From assembly GCF_000014965.1 (NCBI RefSeq), contig NC_008554.1, positions 1,166,001 through 1,230,000 of the forward strand: DNA of 64,000 nucleotides. The letters run 5' to 3'. The stretch comes from Syntrophobacter fumaroxidans MPOB. Lineage in GTDB: Bacteria; Desulfobacterota; Syntrophobacteria; Syntrophobacterales; Syntrophobacteraceae. Under the pieces are notes generated by a model. That model searched no databases, was not told the DNA's origin, and saw only the letters and a program-made list of their open reading frames with translations. The translations under genes were made by a program, and so were the position numbers. This document shows, piece by piece, positions 18,130 to 26,910 of the stretch (position 1 is the stretch's first letter; each line of letters begins with the position of its first letter).

Positions 18130-19866
18130 CTACTGTGGAACGACTTTCACACCGGTGGGAGGTTTCAATCCCGCGACTCCTTCAAACCGATCCTGCGCCG
18201 GTATTCTTCCGGCCTTGGGACTGAGGTCCGGTCCGATCGGCGGCCAGGCACGACTTCCCCACCAGGACGGTTTGGCCGACAAATACAATGAATCGGGAAG
18301 GGTCCGGCTCCCATCCCCTCCCTGGCAGCCGGGTTCGCCGGCTTCCGTGCAATACTTGGTGGCGGAGTTGTAATAGTCATAGTTCATGTGTCTGAACAGA
18401 GTTGCCCTCACTTTTGGGTCAAGCCCGCCGGAACCGTCCGAATCACCCGTGCCCTGAGGAGGTTGGCCGTCCACGAAACCGTTGTTTCCCATATGAGGAT
18501 AGCCGAGCCTGTAGATCGTTGCGGTAACCGAGGGGGTACCGGTCATCTCATAGGATCTGGCAGTCCATGAAGGATCGCCCAGAACATTGCCGACGACATT
18601 GTGGTAGTAAGAAAAACGACACAGATCCACCATCTTGCGATTGGCCGTGAAAGAGGGATTCAGGCCGTGAAAATGATTCCTGAAGAATGTTTGATGAGAA
18701 CCCGAGCCGTGATAGCCGTCATTTTGTATTCCCTGGCCGACATTGCCCTCCCAAAGGCTCATGAGCCCATGAGGGCCGTGCTGGGTGACGTATGACGGCG
18801 TTTGTATGCTCGCCGAATTCGTATGCGTGTTATAAGCATAATTGTAGGCAACCACACAACCCGTGGCGTTGTTGAGTATAACGGAAGTCCACAGTGCCGC
18901 AAAAATGTTGTTCTCGACCAGAAGTCCGGTATTGGCTCCCGAGAAATCATAGAGCTGATTAGCATATACACCAAATCCATCGTTCTGGGACGTCGTTTCG
19001 GTAATATAACATTCTCTTATTTCATTAAATAAAGTTCGGGTTAAAAATATATGTGCATTGTTGGTATATTTTGTTTTTACATTCTTAATCCATGATGCAT
19101 AACAACTATCATACCATACTATATTACCCAAAACACCTTTTTGACCGTTTAAAGTCATATCTTCAAGTCCGATATGCGAAGACATGCTAGCAACTTTCCT
19201 GAATCCTGGATTCAGAGAAGCCTTGTAAGTGAAAACCAAGCGGGGAGTGAATGTAACTGTATTTCCACTTATTGCGGTTATCCGCACAATTTGACGTATT
19301 ACATTTGTGCCCCCGGTTCTCGACCATACAATATCGGGATCATTGTTTTCGTACAATATGATCGAATCATTGACGGACAGTCCGGATACGCTCGATACCA
19401 CGACCGAGTTGCTCCCTTTGGTGTGACCGCTGGAGAGCGTTCCCGAGGAGGAATAGGCGGACTGCGGCGTCGTGATTCCATCGCCGCTGAAATTCAGATT
19501 CAACGTGGTTGCATTCATCCCCGCACCGCGGAGCACCACCCGGTTCTTCATCCTGATGCCGCCGGTGATGTCGTAGGTTCCGACCGGCAGCCTGACCACC
19601 GAGTCGACCGGCGCCGAGCTGATGGCATTGTTGATTGAGGCTGCTGTAACCGTTCCCCCGTACAGCGCATTACAAGCCGCAGTCGTGCAGTTCGTCGTCC
19701 TGGACGGAATGCCTCCGGGAACCCCCACATTCCCTTCCCACGGGACCACCCTCCCGGGAGGAATCATCTCTGCCGCAACAGGCGAAACCGTGATCGCCAG
19801 GAGCGCAATACACATTGTCACATATGTGGTGCCTTTCCAATTGAAGCCGGATCTGTGGTTCTTCAT
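18130..19866 (-). CDS. Secreted right-handed beta-helix protein (pectate-lyase-like)
   Basis: 578 residues. GAGGTGG precedes the ATG. A signal peptide (YVTMCIALLAITVSPVAA) is followed by a Pectate_lyase_3-like region: INNAISSAPVDSVVRLPVGT, MKNRVVLRGAGMNATTL, then rungs such as GLLVENNIFAALWTSVILNN and AYNYAYNTHTNS. The fold is shared by polysaccharide lyases, hydrolases and phage tailspikes. Catalytic residues cannot be assigned by eye. It directly precedes wzy, so a periplasmic or extracellular enzyme that trims, epimerises or cleaves the EPS is likely. The middle (about 18.8-19.2 kb) is AT-rich. The last residues (PPTGVKVVPQ) look like the beginning of an FN3-type linker. Confidence 0.82.
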   Translation of the reverse strand: MKNHRSGFNWKGTTYVTMCIALLAITVSPVAAEMIPPGRVVPWEGNVGVPGGIPSRTTNCTTAACNALYGGTVTAASINNAISSAPVDSVVRLPVGTYDITGGIRMKNRVVLRGAGMNATTLNLNFSGDGITTPQSAYSSSGTLSSGHTKGSNSVVVSSVSGLSVNDSIILYENNDPDIVWSRTGGTNVIRQIVRITAISGNTVTFTPRLVFTYKASLNPGFRKVASMSSHIGLEDMTLNGQKGVLGNIVWYDSCYASWIKNVKTKYTNNAHIFLTRTLFNEIRECYITETTSQNDGFGVYANQLYDFSGANTGLLVENNIFAALWTSVILNNATGCVVAYNYAYNTHTNSASIQTPSYVTQHGPHGLMSLWEGNVGQGIQNDGYHGSGSHQTFFRNHFHGLNPSFTANRKMVDLCRFSYYHNVVGNVLGDPSWTARSYEMTGTPSVTATIYRLGYPHMGNNGFVDGQPPQGTGDSDGSGGLDPKVRATLFRHMNYDYYNSATKYCTEAGEPGCQGGDGSRTLPDSLYLSAKPSWWGSRAWPPIGPDLSPKAGRIPAQDRFEGVAGLKPPTGVKVVPQ

Positions 19867-20172
19867 TTTGCCACCTCGTTTTGAATTCCCCGTTCCTCGA
19901 CGGGATGCATCGATTATTGTGCCGCAGGACTGGGCAGGACAACTCCATCGGCTGATTCTTGAGCAAGAATCGTACCGAAAAGATGCGCGCTTCGCACAAA
20001 GCGAGCGGGAACGGCAGGCAAAATCACTGCCGGCTCACACCGGATTGTAGGTCATTTGCCGTTCCGCGGCCGTTTTCAAGCCCCACTTGAGCAGGCCGAC
20101 CTCCCGCATGAAGCAGCCGGTTTTGGACATTCTGATTTCGAATTTGTAATCGACACATGTAGGCGATGGCAT
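19867..20172. other. Intergenic between beta-helix and asparagine-synthase-like genes
   Basis: 306 bp with no coding signature. It presumably contains the leader of the beta-helix gene. No promoter pair or terminator was recognised. Confidence 0.4.
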
Positions 20173-21999
20173 TCAGATCTTCTCGATTAGGTGTCTCTGG
20201 ATCAATTCACTCGTGAGAAGCCAGTGGATTTCCTGCGTGTAGTTTCGCCGGCCTTCAAGGTGATTCCCGACGACCTCCTCCAGCTGCCTTCCCCGCAGGT
20301 AAGGCCTGGCGCGCGTTCGCGGGTCCAGGAGCACGTCTCTCACATATTGGGCCAGTTCGCCGCGGTACCAAACCCGGAAATGGTAGAATTTGTGCCTTCC
20401 GAGAAACACTTTCTCCAGGTGAAGTGGAGCCAGAAAACGGTCGGCTCTCGCAAGCCACTGGGGCATGCCGTAATCATAGGCGTATTCCGCCTTGATCATG
20501 AACTCCCGGCACAGGCGCCGCACTTTATTCGCAATGGGCACGGGCCGAAGCACAACACCTCGATCGGTTGCAATCCCGCTCAGGGCCGGGTCCCCATCGG
20601 CGATCAATCGAAGCGAGTCCGCGTTGTTTCCGGCATGTTCCGCAGGGGCCTGGTAGGCCAGAGCCACGAGATCGTTATCGAGGAACGGCGAACGCATGGT
20701 GACTTGCGTGAGCTCCACGGAAAGGCGCCCATAATGGTACCATGGCAGCTGCTTGAACGCGAAAAACGACACGGGAGGATTCCGCGCCATTTCCGCATAG
20801 GCCTGGATCCCCGACCGCACCCTGGGCGCGAAATCGGCGCTGAAAATATCCCCCTGCAACATACCGGGTTTGAATCCGATGACTCCCCGCAAGATCTGAT
20901 CCCCATAATTGCCGGTCAGCCGCACGGGTGCAATTTCCCTTGCCATTCTGTTTACAAACAGCTCAACGGCCCCGCTCACATCCATGGTGCCGTCAGAGTA
21001 GAAAACACTTTTCTTCGCCAGGGCCGGGAATTCGGAAAAGAACCTCTTGTTCAGCCCGATGGTTTCGTGGTGCTGCTGGCAGACACTCGCCACTTCCCGC
21101 GCGATTTTCACGTCCGCGCAATCGCGGTACATCCCGCCGAAAGTATAACAGGGGACCTTGAAGGGATGCGCGGGTGACCACGCCATGATCATGCGGGTAT
21201 CGATCCCGCCGGTCAGGGACATGCCGATCCGTTCCTTCCCGCGAAAATACCTCGGAACAATCCGCGAAAAGGTATCTTTCAGCCTCGCAGCGTATTCGGA
21301 GTCGGGCAGTCGGGGAAGACCCTCCCAGCGCTCGCGATTGAAATAGCTTTCCTTCACCACCGGTCGATGCGGGAAAAACGTCCACGATGAACCTCCCGGA
21401 ATCAGCGACACTCCCGGGAAGAGCGTCCTGTTGTCCAGGACGCAACCACAGGAAAACAATTCGCCCAGGCTCGAAAAGTCCAGTTGACGCAGCTTCGGGA
21501 AAACCTTGAGCAATGCTTTGGCTTCGGAAGAAAAATAGAATCCGTCATCATCTTCGTGACAATAGAGACGGCCCAGCCCGTAGCGATCGTTGAACAAAAC
21601 GGCCTTCTGCTCGCGACGATCGACAAGGAGCCCCCTGAAAGATCCGTTCAGCTTCTCGAGAAACCCCATCCCGTCTTCTTCATACATGTGCACGAGATAC
21701 TCCGCGCGCTCCGGATGGAAATCATGCCCGCGCGCCTTCAGAGCCTCGATCACGGCCCCGTCAGAATACTCCTCCCCCGAAAAGAACAGACAGATGTCCT
21801 TCTTTTCGTTCCAAATCGGCAAACAATCGGAGAAAGAACCCTCATGACATGTCCAACCTATATAAATTCCAAGATTTTCCTCAATATATGAACCACTTGT
21901 ATAGAACTTCTCATGCATCAAACATTTCAACATCGTTTTGATGGCATTTCTGTTCTCGTCTTTCAAAGTATGTCTAATAATTCCAATTAATCCAGGCAT
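20173..21999 (-). CDS. Asparagine-synthase-like amidotransferase lacking the N-terminal glutaminase cysteine
   Basis: 608 residues with AsnB architecture: N-terminal Ntn-hydrolase-like domain (~1-200) and C-terminal PP-loop synthetase domain. The PP-loop is GMSLTGGIDTRMIMA, followed by YTFGG. AsnB enzymes begin M-C-G and use Cys2 to release ammonia from glutamine; here the protein begins MPGLIGII, so Cys2 is replaced by Pro. Either ammonia comes from elsewhere, or the domain is structural. In O-antigen and EPS loci such proteins are thought to amidate uronic acids, which fits the WbpBDE-like genes of this locus. The start at 21999 has no clear ribosome site, and its first ~150 bp are AT-rich. 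Confidence 0.82.
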   Translation of the reverse strand: MPGLIGIIRHTLKDENRNAIKTMLKCLMHEKFYTSGSYIEENLGIYIGWTCHEGSFSDCLPIWNEKKDICLFFSGEEYSDGAVIEALKARGHDFHPERAEYLVHMYEEDGMGFLEKLNGSFRGLLVDRREQKAVLFNDRYGLGRLYCHEDDDGFYFSSEAKALLKVFPKLRQLDFSSLGELFSCGCVLDNRTLFPGVSLIPGGSSWTFFPHRPVVKESYFNRERWEGLPRLPDSEYAARLKDTFSRIVPRYFRGKERIGMSLTGGIDTRMIMAWSPAHPFKVPCYTFGGMYRDCADVKIAREVASVCQQHHETIGLNKRFFSEFPALAKKSVFYSDGTMDVSGAVELFVNRMAREIAPVRLTGNYGDQILRGVIGFKPGMLQGDIFSADFAPRVRSGIQAYAEMARNPPVSFFAFKQLPWYHYGRLSVELTQVTMRSPFLDNDLVALAYQAPAEHAGNNADSLRLIADGDPALSGIATDRGVVLRPVPIANKVRRLCREFMIKAEYAYDYGMPQWLARADRFLAPLHLEKVFLGRHKFYHFRVWYRGELAQYVRDVLLDPRTRARPYLRGRQLEEVVGNHLEGRRNYTQEIHWLLTSELIQRHLIEKI

Positions 22000-22060
22000 A
22001 CCGACTATTTTCGATAAATATATTACTGTGTTTAGCGATTATTTGATATGAACTTACATA

Positions 22061-22104
22061 GAAAATAAATTCCAGGGTGAGCCTGATTTCATGCTTCGTG
22101 GGGT
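22061..22104 (+). repeat. Dispersed intergenic repeat, copy 2
   Basis: GAAAATAAATTCCAGGGTGA and following bases match 16349-16392. This copy can form small hairpins (CAGG/CCTG; GCTTC/GAAGC). It sits between the GNAT-like stop and the asparagine-synthase-like start. Confidence 0.7.
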
Positions 22105-22130
22105 GAAGCAGGCACCATCGGCAATGTGTT

Positions 22131-23054
22131 CTATTTTGACACTGCAAATCTAAATATATTTTTCCGATACATTTTGCTTCTCAAAGCCACCAGAAAAGAT
22201 ATTAAAAATCCCGGAAGAATACCTATCCAGCCACGATGGAATTTCAATTTTATGGCGATTCTACCTTTAAATGTAAGAGGCACATAATATCTTGGAAATA
22301 TTATTCTCAAGAAGCCATTTCTGCGCTTGAAATCAACAAACGAGCTCTTCTTCTTGTTTCCATAGAAAAACGGTCCATAAGTCAAATACGACTTTTGTTT
22401 CTTCTCACATACCTCAACTGCCTTGGCAATCAGCGCATTTACAGGCCTTTTATCATGATGCGCGGTTTTCGAAAGGATTTCCATGATGCATGCAAGATCT
22501 CCCACGTAGACCATTTTAATTATGCCGACCAATTCATCTTCATAATATGCGGCCAGAAATACGCACGTATCCAAATAGGTCGAATATTCTTTATTCACTA
22601 CTTCAAAACTCTTGCCATAATGCACAAAAGGTCTTCCCTGCCGGATGGGAGTCTCATTATTGATTTCAACGACGCCTCGAACGATTTCGTCGCTGAATTC
22701 CACTTCCTTGACGACGATTCCTCGCTTTTCGGCCCTCTTCACATCCTTTCTCATATCAGTGGAGACCTGTTTCCACCAGTCCGCGTAGGTTGTAATCGGA
22801 ATGGCCGCGACATTATCCCACTCCATCGGATATTGATACTTCGGTTTCGTATCCGGAATCTTTTGAGCAAATGTAAAAATATCCGCCTCCAGACGGCTTT
22901 CCCGTAATTGTGAGACAAACGATTCCGGGTTATTCACAACCTGTCCGGGAAGCCAATCCTCATCGTAAACTGCCGCCATTTTGATCCATTTTTTTGAAGC
23001 ACGGACAGGCAGTCCCTCGATGACTATCGAACAATGTGAATCCGATCCGTTCAT
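22131..23054 (-). CDS. GNAT-fold acyltransferase-like protein of EPS loci
   Basis: 307 residues. A central region (DMRKDVKRAEKRGIVVKEVE, ETPIRQGRPFVHYGKSFE, FLAAYYEDELVGIIKMVYVG, PVNALIAKAV) fits a GNAT/Fem-like acyltransferase. Similar proteins are scattered in polysaccharide clusters of unrelated bacteria and none that I know of has a proven reaction. The gene is visibly more AT-rich than its neighbours and lacks a clear ribosome site, both consistent with recent transfer. Short repeats flank it (22061, 23212). The C-terminus has a hydrophobic, basic end (ILPGFLISFLVALRSKMYRK) that may bind membrane. Confidence 0.7.
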   Translation of the reverse strand: MNGSDSHCSIVIEGLPVRASKKWIKMAAVYDEDWLPGQVVNNPESFVSQLRESRLEADIFTFAQKIPDTKPKYQYPMEWDNVAAIPITTYADWWKQVSTDMRKDVKRAEKRGIVVKEVEFSDEIVRGVVEINNETPIRQGRPFVHYGKSFEVVNKEYSTYLDTCVFLAAYYEDELVGIIKMVYVGDLACIMEILSKTAHHDKRPVNALIAKAVEVCEKKQKSYLTYGPFFYGNKKKSSFVDFKRRNGFLRIIFPRYYVPLTFKGRIAIKLKFHRGWIGILPGFLISFLVALRSKMYRKNIFRFAVSK

Positions 23055-23211
23055 TATATTGATACCTGCAATTGCGCATTCATGCCGGGCTGCGTTGGAG
23101 ATGCCGGCATTCGGCGGAAGGGCATCAAGCCCTTCCCTGCGCCTGACCGGCCTATCGGTTCGTATACAAGGGGGGGGTTATTCCCGACCGCGTCACACCT
23201 CCCGACGGGCA

Positions 23212-23232
23212 GGTGTTGTATAATCTTGAACG
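23212..23232 (+). repeat. Direct repeat flanking the wzy-to-GNAT cassette, right copy
   Basis: GGTGTTGTATAATCTTGAAC plus G; 18/21 match to 16688-16708, same orientation. The segment ATCTTGAACGCA at its end also matches the right end of the 219-bp inverted-repeat element near 16619. Confidence 0.6.
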
Positions 23233-23298
23233 CACCGCGGTATCCGTCATTGATGACATTTACACGCTTTTTCGCTTCTTGCTCCCTCACTCATGTAA

Positions 23299-24165
23299 CT
23301 ATGCAAGCCGAAAGCATTTTTTCAATCTTTGCAGTTGTTCTCCGCGAATGAAATCGACCAGTTCTTTTGAGATCGGGACAGGTATCTTCTGGAGGGCCGC
23401 AAACGAATAGCCGAGCAGGAGAAAGCCTCCCCCGATGACATGAGGCTTCCTGGTCATCTGGTAGAAAGCCCTGAAGATCTCCCACAAGGGATGATTGCCC
23501 AGGAAGTAATCCTTGCGCCCCTGTTTGAAGGAAAGCATGGACGGACCGACCGTGCCGGTCCCGATTTTTCGATGATGCACGCAGGTCTTTTCGACAAAGG
23601 TGCGTGTCTCCCATCCCGTCATTCGAGCGTTCGTGACGGCCACCCAGTCTATGCCGCCGCCCGCGATCGGCTTGTACCCCCCGATGCTCTCGAAGCATTG
23701 CCGCCTGAACATCTGGCAGGCCCCCGAGACATGCTCGATATTCGTGAACCGGTAGTCGTAGTGTTGACCTTTTTCGACGAAAGGAGTCCCTCCCACACCC
23801 AGTTTCGGGTTTTCGGCAAACCGGTTCAAAAGATATTCGAAATAGTCGGGCTCGAAGGTGATATCGGCGTCAAGGTTCCCCAGAATATCGTATTCGAGGC
23901 CGTTGAGAAGCGCGTATCCGGCGTTGAAGCAAGCGACTTTCGCGGCAAAGCTGCGGTCGCGGTGATCGGGCATGCGGGTGAACCGGATGAACTCGTGCGT
24001 TCTCGCATAGTCTTGTACGATGTCGTCCGTTCGGTCGGTGGACCCGTCACTCACGATGACCCATTCCCGCGGAAGAACGGTTTGTGCCGACACCGATCGA
24101 ATGACCCCCTCGATGTATTTCTCCTCGTTCCGTGCGGGGGTGATCAATACGTAGGTCATGTTCAT
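23299..24165 (-). CDS. Family 2 glycosyltransferase
   Basis: 288 residues from the ATG at 24165 (AAGGAT ~10 nt upstream); longer readings would overlap the upstream gene. GT-A features: TYVLITPARNEEKYIEGVIR at the N-terminus, WVIVSDGSTDRTDDIV, the metal motif NLDADITFEPDYFEYL (~90-105), and GWETRTFVEKTCVHHR near the acceptor side. A hydrophobic C-terminal helix region (VIGGGFLLLGYSFAAL) suggests membrane binding. It acts on the lipid-linked repeat unit in the cytosol. It is not closely alike to the GT2 at 15245. Confidence 0.9.
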   Translation of the reverse strand: MNMTYVLITPARNEEKYIEGVIRSVSAQTVLPREWVIVSDGSTDRTDDIVQDYARTHEFIRFTRMPDHRDRSFAAKVACFNAGYALLNGLEYDILGNLDADITFEPDYFEYLLNRFAENPKLGVGGTPFVEKGQHYDYRFTNIEHVSGACQMFRRQCFESIGGYKPIAGGGIDWVAVTNARMTGWETRTFVEKTCVHHRKIGTGTVGPSMLSFKQGRKDYFLGNHPLWEIFRAFYQMTRKPHVIGGGFLLLGYSFAALQKIPVPISKELVDFIRGEQLQRLKKCFRLA

Positions 24166-24227
24166 GAAACCGTATCCTTGTGAGGCCGCCGGGAATCCTT
24201 TCCCGTCGTCACAGGCGAAGGCATCCC

Positions 24228-25385
24228 CTACAGTCTGGTCAACAAGTAGGAGAGAGCCCTGTACATGGTGGCTTGTCCCCAGTGGATCAGAGGTACTTTG
24301 GCTTTGATCCCCAACGGGTACATTCGATAGTAGAAGTGCCCGTCCCGGTCCTGCATGTTGTCTATGGTCCAATTCGCCACTTTGCAGGCCTGGCCGAGGT
24401 TTCCGGGATTATCCTCGGCGAAGAAGGCGAGCGTCTCCATCGCCTGGGAAGCACATTGAATGTCCAGCGGATAGGCGCGTTGAGCGTAATATTTCGGGAA
24501 GCCGTCATCCTCGATGAACGTTCTGCTGTAGTAGTCGATTCCCCTTTTGAGGTTGTCGGCAAATGTCCGGTCTGCGCTGAACCGGATATACCTTTTAAGG
24601 CTGTCCAGATTGTAGCCCGTGTGGAAGTTGTCGATCCAGCGGTACTTCTCGCCCGCTCCATAATACCAGGCCCCATCGGCGCGTTGGTGACCGCACGCAT
24701 ACTCCATCGCCTGGCGCGCCGTTTCGAGCGCCTCCCGGTCACCCGTGCATCGCGCGGCTCCCGCGAGAAAGGCCGCCCCGATCATATTGGAGTTATGAAT
24801 TGAGCTTTGTTTGAACGCGACGTAGCTGAGGCACGTACCCAGGGGGGTCTTTTCCCTGGGAAGACTCAGAATCCAGTTGGTGATGCTTTTTATGATTTCA
24901 AGGTGCCGTTCCAATCCGAAAAGCTCGTAGGCCTCCAGGAACGCCTGGCCGATGAGCCCGGTCCAGACAATGGTGGATTCATGCTTGGGCATTCTGCCCC
25001 CGCGACTCGCGTAATCGAAATGATTCCCCCAGCTGTGATGCGCGTATCTCGGAGATTTGTTGCGGTCGAGCCAGTCCAGGCAAAGAAGCGCCTTCTCCTT
25101 GTACTCTTCGGCACCGGTGAGCCTGTATCGTGCCAGATAGCCCCACGCCATGTACCCCCTCCCCTTGGTCGACTCAAGGGGCCTGATGCCCATGAGAGGC
25201 CTCAGGTTCACCGGACTCTGCCGCCCAACCTGCTGAAGCATCCTTTCCAGAAGGGTGTTGTTGAACGTCAGGACCCGCAAAAAGGACGACAACCCGTCCG
25301 AAGGGTCGTACCCCTTGTAATCATGCGATTCAACCCACTTTTCAACGGCCAGCAGGCTTCTCTCGAATTTCTCTCTCGAAGACAC
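24228..25385 (-). CDS. Alpha/alpha-toroid protein of EPS loci, function unknown
   Basis: 385 residues from the GTG at 25385, chosen because GAGGAG lies 7 nt upstream; a GTG at 25445 is the longer alternative without a ribosome site. The sequence is a chain of helical pairs with W/G-rich turns (GYMAWGYLARYRLTGAEEYK, WGNHFDY, WTGLIGQAFLEAYELFG, YYGAGEKYRWIDNFHTGYN). This resembles (alpha/alpha)6 barrels of glycoside hydrolases, lyases, epimerases and terpene cyclases. Similar proteins are common in polysaccharide clusters and often carry unreliable names. No signal peptide is evident, so a cytosolic sugar or lipid-linked substrate is possible. It overlaps no neighbour and starts about 64 bp after the GT4 stop. 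Confidence 0.6.
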   Translation of the reverse strand: MSSREKFERSLLAVEKWVESHDYKGYDPSDGLSSFLRVLTFNNTLLERMLQQVGRQSPVNLRPLMGIRPLESTKGRGYMAWGYLARYRLTGAEEYKEKALLCLDWLDRNKSPRYAHHSWGNHFDYASRGGRMPKHESTIVWTGLIGQAFLEAYELFGLERHLEIIKSITNWILSLPREKTPLGTCLSYVAFKQSSIHNSNMIGAAFLAGAARCTGDREALETARQAMEYACGHQRADGAWYYGAGEKYRWIDNFHTGYNLDSLKRYIRFSADRTFADNLKRGIDYYSRTFIEDDGFPKYYAQRAYPLDIQCASQAMETLAFFAEDNPGNLGQACKVANWTIDNMQDRDGHFYYRMYPLGIKAKVPLIHWGQATMYRALSYLLTRL

Positions 25386-25448
25386 TCCCTCTCTCCTCGT
25401 CTGCCCGGTGGGCCGCACCTCGGCGAAAGCCAAGGTCACGACCACATG

Positions 25449-26636
25449 TCAACGCGCATTATGACTCACATTCTTGCCAACCAGTCTCTCGAGAATCGCC
25501 CAGTAATCCGTCCTTTTCCTGTCCCAACGGAATTCGGTGATGAAATTGGAGGCGTTCTCGATCAAACCCTTTCTTCTCTTTTCATTGTTTGCGAGCTCGA
25601 GAAACGAAGAAGCCAGATCATCGGTATTTTCCGGGTCAAAAAATTTCACTACGGAGTCATTGAAGTAATACGCGTCGATCCTGGTCCTTGACAGGACGAT
25701 GGGCACCCCGAGAGCCATGAACTCGAAGGTCTTCGTACTGAAAGCATCTCCCCCGAAAGCGTCGTTCCTCTTGGGAACCACTCCGAGATCCGCATCGGCC
25801 ATTATCCGGGCGATTTCATCCAGAGACTTCAGTCCCTTCAGGAACACCTTGTCGCCGAGGCCCAACTCGGAAATCAGCTTCGCCAGGAAAGGCCGTTGAG
25901 GACCGTCTCCATAGATGTAGAATCTTGCGTTGGGGATTTGGTCCGCAACTCTGGAAAAGGCCTTCACGGCAATATCCACACCCTGGTGCCAGTTCAGGGT
26001 TCCCGGGTAAATGATCTTGAACTCTCCGGCGCCGTTCAGCTTTTGGCCGCGTGAGTAAAAAAGAGCATTATCCGGGTAGTTGAGCAAAACCGTGCATTTG
26101 TCCGGTGTGACGGACCTGGATATGAGTCTCTCGTACCACAAGTGATTCGAGATGATGACATGGTCCGAGAACAGGATGGAAAGCCTTTCCACCCATACGA
26201 GGCACCTGAAGACAAGCGAGTCGTTCGTTGCTCCGAACTTGGCGGCATAGAACTCCGGCACGATGTCATGGATATCCAGGATGACCCTGGTGCCCAGGCA
26301 TTTTATGAAGAGGGCCGCGAAAACCTCGAAATCCGGCGGTGAATGAACGTGGACCGCATCGTAGGGCAGCTCCTTGTGTCTTCGGGTCAGAACAAGGGTG
26401 GATCTGACCAGGAACTTCATCACCCTGAAAAGGTATGTGATGCTTTTTTTCTCGTTCAACACCCTTTCCTGAATCCGGTAGACATTCACACCGCCGACAA
26501 CGTCGAAGTCGCTCTCGCCTTTGCGTTTCAACGCAATGACATCGACGGTGTCCCCTCTGTCGCGAAGGCTTTCCGCGTACCTTCTGATCCTGTTGTCGGT
26601 CTCGTAGTATGAATATGCAAGCATGCAGACGTTCAT
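25449..26636 (-). CDS. Family 4 glycosyltransferase (GT-B)
   Basis: 395 residues from the ATG at 26636 (GGAG ~9 nt upstream). The N-terminal Rossmann-type domain has MNVCMLAYSYYETDNRIRRY and AVHVHSPPDFEVFAALF. The C-terminal domain has FKIIYPGTLNWHQGVDIAVK, FYIYGDGPQRPFLAKLI and the donor-binding KTFEFMALGVPIVLS motif with its conserved glutamate. This retaining enzyme family uses NDP-sugars. As one of three glycosyltransferases in the locus beyond the priming enzyme, it sets part of the repeat unit. A NodB-like gene and a FemAB-like gene lie upstream on the same strand. Confidence 0.9.
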   Translation of the reverse strand: MNVCMLAYSYYETDNRIRRYAESLRDRGDTVDVIALKRKGESDFDVVGGVNVYRIQERVLNEKKSITYLFRVMKFLVRSTLVLTRRHKELPYDAVHVHSPPDFEVFAALFIKCLGTRVILDIHDIVPEFYAAKFGATNDSLVFRCLVWVERLSILFSDHVIISNHLWYERLISRSVTPDKCTVLLNYPDNALFYSRGQKLNGAGEFKIIYPGTLNWHQGVDIAVKAFSRVADQIPNARFYIYGDGPQRPFLAKLISELGLGDKVFLKGLKSLDEIARIMADADLGVVPKRNDAFGGDAFSTKTFEFMALGVPIVLSRTRIDAYYFNDSVVKFFDPENTDDLASSFLELANNEKRRKGLIENASNFITEFRWDRKRTDYWAILERLVGKNVSHNAR

Positions 26637-26910
26637 AGGTACTCCGGCGAGGTGAGCATTTCGATCGATCGATCGAGCTCCGTCCCTCAAAGAGTTTCGC
26701 GGTTCTTCACCGCGGATGGGAAATCTTTGGGTAAGGTCCGGCAACGGATGCTCCGGGCATTTGTTCCTCGTTGGCGGGCACCCCCCGCCGCTGGAATTAC
26801 GGGGTCTTCCTTTTCAAACCTTTTCTTTCCATCCGGCCGGATAGCAGCCGCCGGGCGACGGCTACGGTTGTCGAAAAAAGCGGCCCGAGACAATCCGCGT
26901 CCCCTGAAGC

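Noticed and set aside
23100-23140. Hairpin GGAAGGGC-ATCAA-GCCCTTCC as a terminator
   Set aside because: The stem is good, but no T-run follows on either strand. It is more likely part of the repeat-rich intergenic DNA.
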